From the NCBI GenBank assembly GCA_949357655.1, contig CASHTG010000005.1, positions 434,001-498,000 on the forward strand: 64,000 nucleotides of DNA, read 5' to 3'. Shown here in pieces: positions 59,509 through 64,000 of this stretch; positions within the stretch are counted from its first letter, which is position 1, and each line of letters opens with the position of its first letter. The DNA is from Parascedosporium putredinis (taxonomy: Eukaryota; Ascomycota; Sordariomycetes; Microascales; Microascaceae). The notes under the pieces are model-generated. The model did not search any database, was not told where the DNA came from, and saw only the letters and a list, made by a program, of their open reading frames with translations. Both the position numbers and the translations under genes were made by a program.

Positions 59509-62500
59509 GAGCCTAGTGGTAACTAAGATGGGCAGGTTCGGGTCAGGGTATCCCCCTTTGCTTGTTCCCTCCAGTGATGCGGCGAGAAAGCAGGCTGTTA
59601 GACTGAGACAGCAGGATAACGGTCGTTGGCGAAGGTGCATGTTAGTACTATATTTGATCGACAGCGGCACAAATGATGCGCGTCGAGAAAAATAATGGGT
59701 CCATGTAAGCAGATTCATTGCCCTCGATTCTCCCTCGCTTTGCTGTAAGAGACCTTGCATCTACCTCATGCCCACTATCGCACCTGCATCAATTGATCTA
59801 CATGTTCATGCCATTCCCCGATAGCGGGAAGGAGAAATATTAATGAAAAAGGCAATTCATGCCAAAGGCGTCTGAAACAAGTTTGCATCATCTCGTTCGA
59901 AGGCATCTTTTTATTCTTTACGCTTTCCATGTAATGCGATGTGCCGTTTCGAGGAATCGAAGCCCCCTTTTCCTCCCTTGCTTTCCCGCGTGGGCGCGGC
60001 GGCTGGCAGGGTGTTAGTCCAGGTCCACAAGAGGCCGAGAGGGACGTTTGTGAGGCTCTTTTGCGGGAAATGCGGCCAATGGAGACGGCCGCGGCAGCCA
60101 AAAAGACCAGAGAAGGGTGGGTGGTCGGTTTTTGGGCCTCTTCCTCCTGCGGGCCCGGAGACGGTCGGCCGATCGGTTGAAGACGACTGGAAAAGCTCGT
60201 GCTAGCTCCTCACACGGGCCACTTAGATCAATGATTGATTGCATGAACACCGCACGAATTGGTATCAGTGCTAGAATGGCCAAACACCGCTAGCACCATA
60301 TTGGACGGACTTAAGGGGAAGAGCAAGGCTATGGGCTATTAGGTCATAAAACAAGGACGAAATGAAAAAAGCAAACTAAATCCTCAACTCGTCGGAGTTG
60401 ACTATTATGGAATAGGGACATTCTGCCCGTCGTACAGGTAATATTACACCATGCGCGGGCCAGAAACGCCACGCCGTTTGCTCACCCAATCTCCTTTCCT
60501 CGTAGGATTGCCTTCGGCTCTTACATAATAACCACACCAGCCAGGGTAAGCTGGGGTATGTTCTCGTTCATGACCCGATATACCGACCAGGTGGTTCGTC
60601 CTCTCTCTCACCGGACGGCACACGCGTGCCAACTTTAACGGCGCCGCTTTATTAGATCCATCAAGACCAAGGAAGCAGGGATGGCTTAGCAAAAAAGCGT
60701 ATAATTTATGGAACGAAAGTCTCCCCGCGCACCCGTCCCTTCTCTTCCAGCCGATAATCTCGATAATGCTTGGATAAGCCGGCCGCACGAGGTCAAAGGG
60801 GTGAAAGAGATATATACAGCGGTCTCGGTAGAGAGAGAGAGTGCTCATGGCCTGCATCCTTTTCCCTGTCCCCGAATGGTAGTGGAACTAGCATGGCAGC
60901 CCAGAACTGCGAAAGAGCATGATCTGATGGGAGCACAGTGCAATTTCAATTACCGAAGGGTGCAGGATGGACATACCAGCAGGCAGGGTTAACGCTACCA
61001 GGGCCGAACCTTAGTCTACGCTCCTCTAATATCATCCTGGAGATTTCTTAGGGTTATGCTCTCCCATCTCCCATCTCCGAAGCCCCCATCCCCACCCGGC
61101 AATGCTCCTTTGGTCCAAGGGCCAGGCCAAGGGCCAGAAATATCGGAGCTCCGTCGTCCCCGATGGAGTCAGGGTCCAAGGAGATTTGAAGCTCCCTTTT
61201 CCAGTCAAGCAAGCTCACAAGCGCGAGTGGGGCGTCTCGAAGCCAGCTCCGCGGAAAAATGAACATTGAAGATAGGAAAACCACACACTGAGTGGGGCAC
61301 ACATATCCTTGTAGGGATCGATCTGCTCGAAGCTCCGAATCGGACGCCACGATCAAACACGCGGCGCCGGCGATAAACAGGGTAGAGGCCGCGGCGCAAT
61401 CGATCCTGATTGAGTTAACCTCGCCGCTGTGGAGTCGACGCTGTTTTTTGGTCTTCTCTTCTCCTTGCCGTGCATTCCAATATTGGTATCTATCTCATTC
61501 AACATGATACCAGACCAGTGCACAGTCTTTGCCGGGGAAGGAAGGCGGTTGATCGGGTGGGGCGGGAGGGAAGGGGGAAGAGGGGGGCTTTTCGCACCAG
61601 TTCCGATCTGGGTTTCTCCCGGTCAAGGCCCGCAGAAAAATGCAAGGTCTAGGCTGCGTGATCGTGTCAATCCCATACTAGAGTAGTAGCCCTGTACTGG
61701 CGAGAGGGTCTTTTTCTGCACCACGCGCTAAACATCACAGCTTTGCTTGTGACGGGGGCCTGTCTTCACTTGTTTCTCGTCTTCTCAAACTACCTACTAG
61801 TACTGCTCGCGATGGGTGACCCATGTTGCGTTTCGCCAAGAAGCAGGCTTGTTTATCGCATCACAACCTCCCCAGATTAGCTGCGCGGTCTATACTTGAT
61901 TCATCGTACGATTCTCGAGTCTACCGCCTCGCAGACGACGCAGCAGCCGACTAGGGGGGCGTGAGGCGGCTGTTGGTTTTTCTGCTACCCTTGTGGAGCG
62001 ACCATTGCCCTCAAGCTTTCTCCTTCCTCCTTCCTCCTTGAGCGGACGGTAGATATCGGATCCACCAAATCAAGCAAAGGGGAAGAAGAAAATAACAGCA
62101 AAATCAAGAGCGTAAACGAAGTCAGGTATAAACGAGTTCGGCTGCATCGGGCAGCACCACAATGCTTGCAAAGGGGCACCTAGGCTTGCCAAGCTCGTTA
62201 GTGACTCTGGCTCAGTCACCGGACGGAAGCTTGTCTCCGTACTGGTGTCCCCGCGTCTCCCATAGTAAGGGAATAGACACCACATGGGAAGAAAGAAGAA
62301 GGAAAAAACCCCCTTCCCAGGGACTTTCAAAAACATTCACCTAGTGAAATCCGAAAGCCGCTGAAAGAAGTGCCCGGATTTGGAAGAGTCGCCAATACGA
62401 CCGGCGTCGCATCAATGATATCATGATTTCCCGCGTCTCGTTTTGTCCGCCCCAAAACCATTCCTGCAGTAGCTTGCTCCTTCAGGGTCATCTGCCTCTC

Positions 62501-64000
62501 TCCTTGTCACATCGCCGCCACAACCAGTACCACTATCGCCTTCTTATCGGCACATAGCTAGGCCTCTGTCGTATAAACGTTTGAAAGGGGGCGCATGGGA
62601 AGATGGGAGTCCGGTTTCGAGGAGGCATCTTGGCCAACATTATACAATCGCCTGCTACAAGTACGACGCCGCCCACCCGAAACTTGAGGCCGCACCTCCG
62701 AGTGTTGCTTCTCACAAGTGTTTCTGTCGCACTTGTTCCCAGGGCCATGGCCACGGCCGATATTCCAGCACCCTATCACCGGCACTACCGTTGATAAAGC
62801 CAGTTGCAACAATGCCAATCGCGCCAGCATGATCAAGAACCCAAGGGCGCGTTGCGATAGGGCGCCCTATTGCGGGACCAAATTTGGTGGCGCCGGCCAG
62901 TGCTAAGAAAAAAGGGTCGAGTATCAAGTGCACCCAATTGACCAATCACACCGCCCATTCGACCAGCAAAGGCCAACCCACGAAGCTATTCTCCCAACTG
63001 GGAGGAAAGAACGAGATCGTCATACGAAGGGTAAACCAACAAAAATAAGAATTGTATCCGAGGCAGGTCGCGCCAAAAATTAGCGGATCATCCCCAGGGA
63101 GAAGGATCGAGGCCTTGGTAGCCTTAAGCCACAAGGCAAGACACGGCCCTATTTTGAAGACCTGCCTCTTTTCGTACGGCACCTTCCATACACCATAATA
63201 CACGCCTCACTGAAAAGGAGAAGACAAAAGGTGGAGGGAAGGGGTGTTTCGAACAAGGCCAAGGAAAAGGCAATTGAATGCCGAAACCCAGATGTGCTAA
63301 GATGGAAGCGACCCTCCTTTAGGGCAAGCCTTTGCTCATCTCGTAATTGAAGGAGTTGCATCTCAAGCTCTGTCCCTGTTAGCTTCGAGCTTCCCATGAA
63401 ACTAAAGACGATTGCTTACAAGTAGTGATTCCTACGGTATTACACCAATATCATGAGGAAAGAGGGGATTGAAACGAAGTCAGTGACACTCGGAACATCT
63501 GTGGTCCGTCCGGCCTATAGCACGTTGCTCCTATTCATCCACCTTGTTCCTCCGGTCTTTCCTATATTCTGTTTGTTAAGTTAATTTGGGGAACAAGGAG
63601 GGGGATGCGAGGAGATCAATAGGCAAACCGTGTTATATGGTCCGTGTTTGACACCTCCAGGGCTCCTCTCCCCACCCCAGCACTTATCATAGGATCTTAT
63701 AGCCTCCCCCGGGCGAAGCAGGACCACCTCCCGGCCCTATCGCTGGCCCTTGCCCCGTCCCACTCCAAATCCTGGGTTTTTGTGTCTCTCTGATGGTAAT
63801 ATCAGCGATGATATTGATCAATATCGCACCGGGGCCCTGACGTTCGGGGCCAACACCATGTGCGGAGGGGAAAAGGGCTTGACACTCATCCCCTGTACTA
63901 TTCGGCGAAGGGGGCGGAGAGCACAATTGCGGCAAGTTGGCTTTTTGCTTCTGCTTATGATGACTACTGTACTACCGAATATAGTATCCTTCCCGCGCAA

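Larger units (their letters stand above)
38453..64000. other. 25.5-kb region without a recognisable gene
   Basis: I read both strands and found no protein family, tRNA, rRNA or transposase motif from the stop at 38452 to the right edge. The longest ORF (45863-46612, -; 249 codons) is partly produced by a pentanucleotide repeat. Base composition looks balanced, not the AT-rich signature of RIP-mutated repeats. Contents I can support are homopolymer runs of 15-16 bases (42004-42018, 42777-42792, 56461-56475, 59494-59508), a CA repeat, two inverse-orientation CTACA pentamer repeats and a CCA repeat. With indels about every 500 bases in the genes, fast-evolving genes could be hidden, most plausibly around 58360-58860 or 62500-63400 on the minus strand, but neither is good enough to call. 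Confidence 0.5.

Noticed and set aside
62558..63397. Cluster of overlapping minus-strand ORFs with membrane-like segments
   Set aside because: I considered a small membrane protein or proteolipid, but no family motif fits and third positions are not biased.
38453..64000. RIP-degraded transposon island
   Set aside because: No AT skew or transposase/reverse-transcriptase motif visible; a composition plot could still change this.

Overview
The window is nuclear DNA of a filamentous ascomycete (Pezizomycotina, most like Sordariomycetes; genus not determined). The reasons are short GT...AG introns (about 60-250 nt, one with a clear CTAAC branch site), coding exons rich in G/C at third positions, pyrimidine-rich leaders, and a set of typical fungal single-copy genes. 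Genes are separated by unusually long non-coding stretches.

Layout. 1-965: the 3' end of an unrecognised Ser/Arg-rich protein gene. 1149-2005 (-) and 3053-4048 (+): a divergent pair, a zf-HIT protein and the mitochondrial Fe-S factor NFU1. 5506-8060 (+): a secreted six-hairpin glycosidase with a 6-nt microexon, facing LSM1 (8623-9466, -). 11729-12406 (-): a Nudix hydrolase of the Aps1/DIPP type. 18555-21153 (+): arginyl-tRNA-protein transferase ATE1 with a 978-nt first intron. 23273-24354 (-): ATP synthase OSCP. 25036-26032 (-): MOB1. 26711-26811 (+): an intron-containing tRNA-Leu(UAG), followed by SEN54 (27589-29265, +), a subunit of the enzyme that removes such introns. 36155-38452 (+): an uncharacterised 740-aa protein with two diverged tandem copies of an unnamed domain; it has 6.9 kb of gene-free DNA upstream and at least 25.5 kb downstream.

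Nearly every conserved gene is broken by one or more single-base deletions in C/G runs. Adding one base at each site restores the frame, and every total length then divides by three. Several of these genes are essential in yeast, so I read the breaks as homopolymer under-calling in the assembly, not as pseudogenes. Coordinates below are for the sequence as given.

The genes are mostly unrelated housekeeping functions (RNA decay, tRNA splicing, respiration, mitotic exit, N-degron tagging) with no sign of a biosynthetic cluster, CRISPR, phage or insertion sequence. The best candidates for undescribed biology are the tandem-domain protein at 36.2-38.5 kb with its large gene-free flanks, and the microexon in the glycosidase gene. 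The region from 38.5 to 64 kb has balanced base composition and only microsatellites and homopolymers that I can support.
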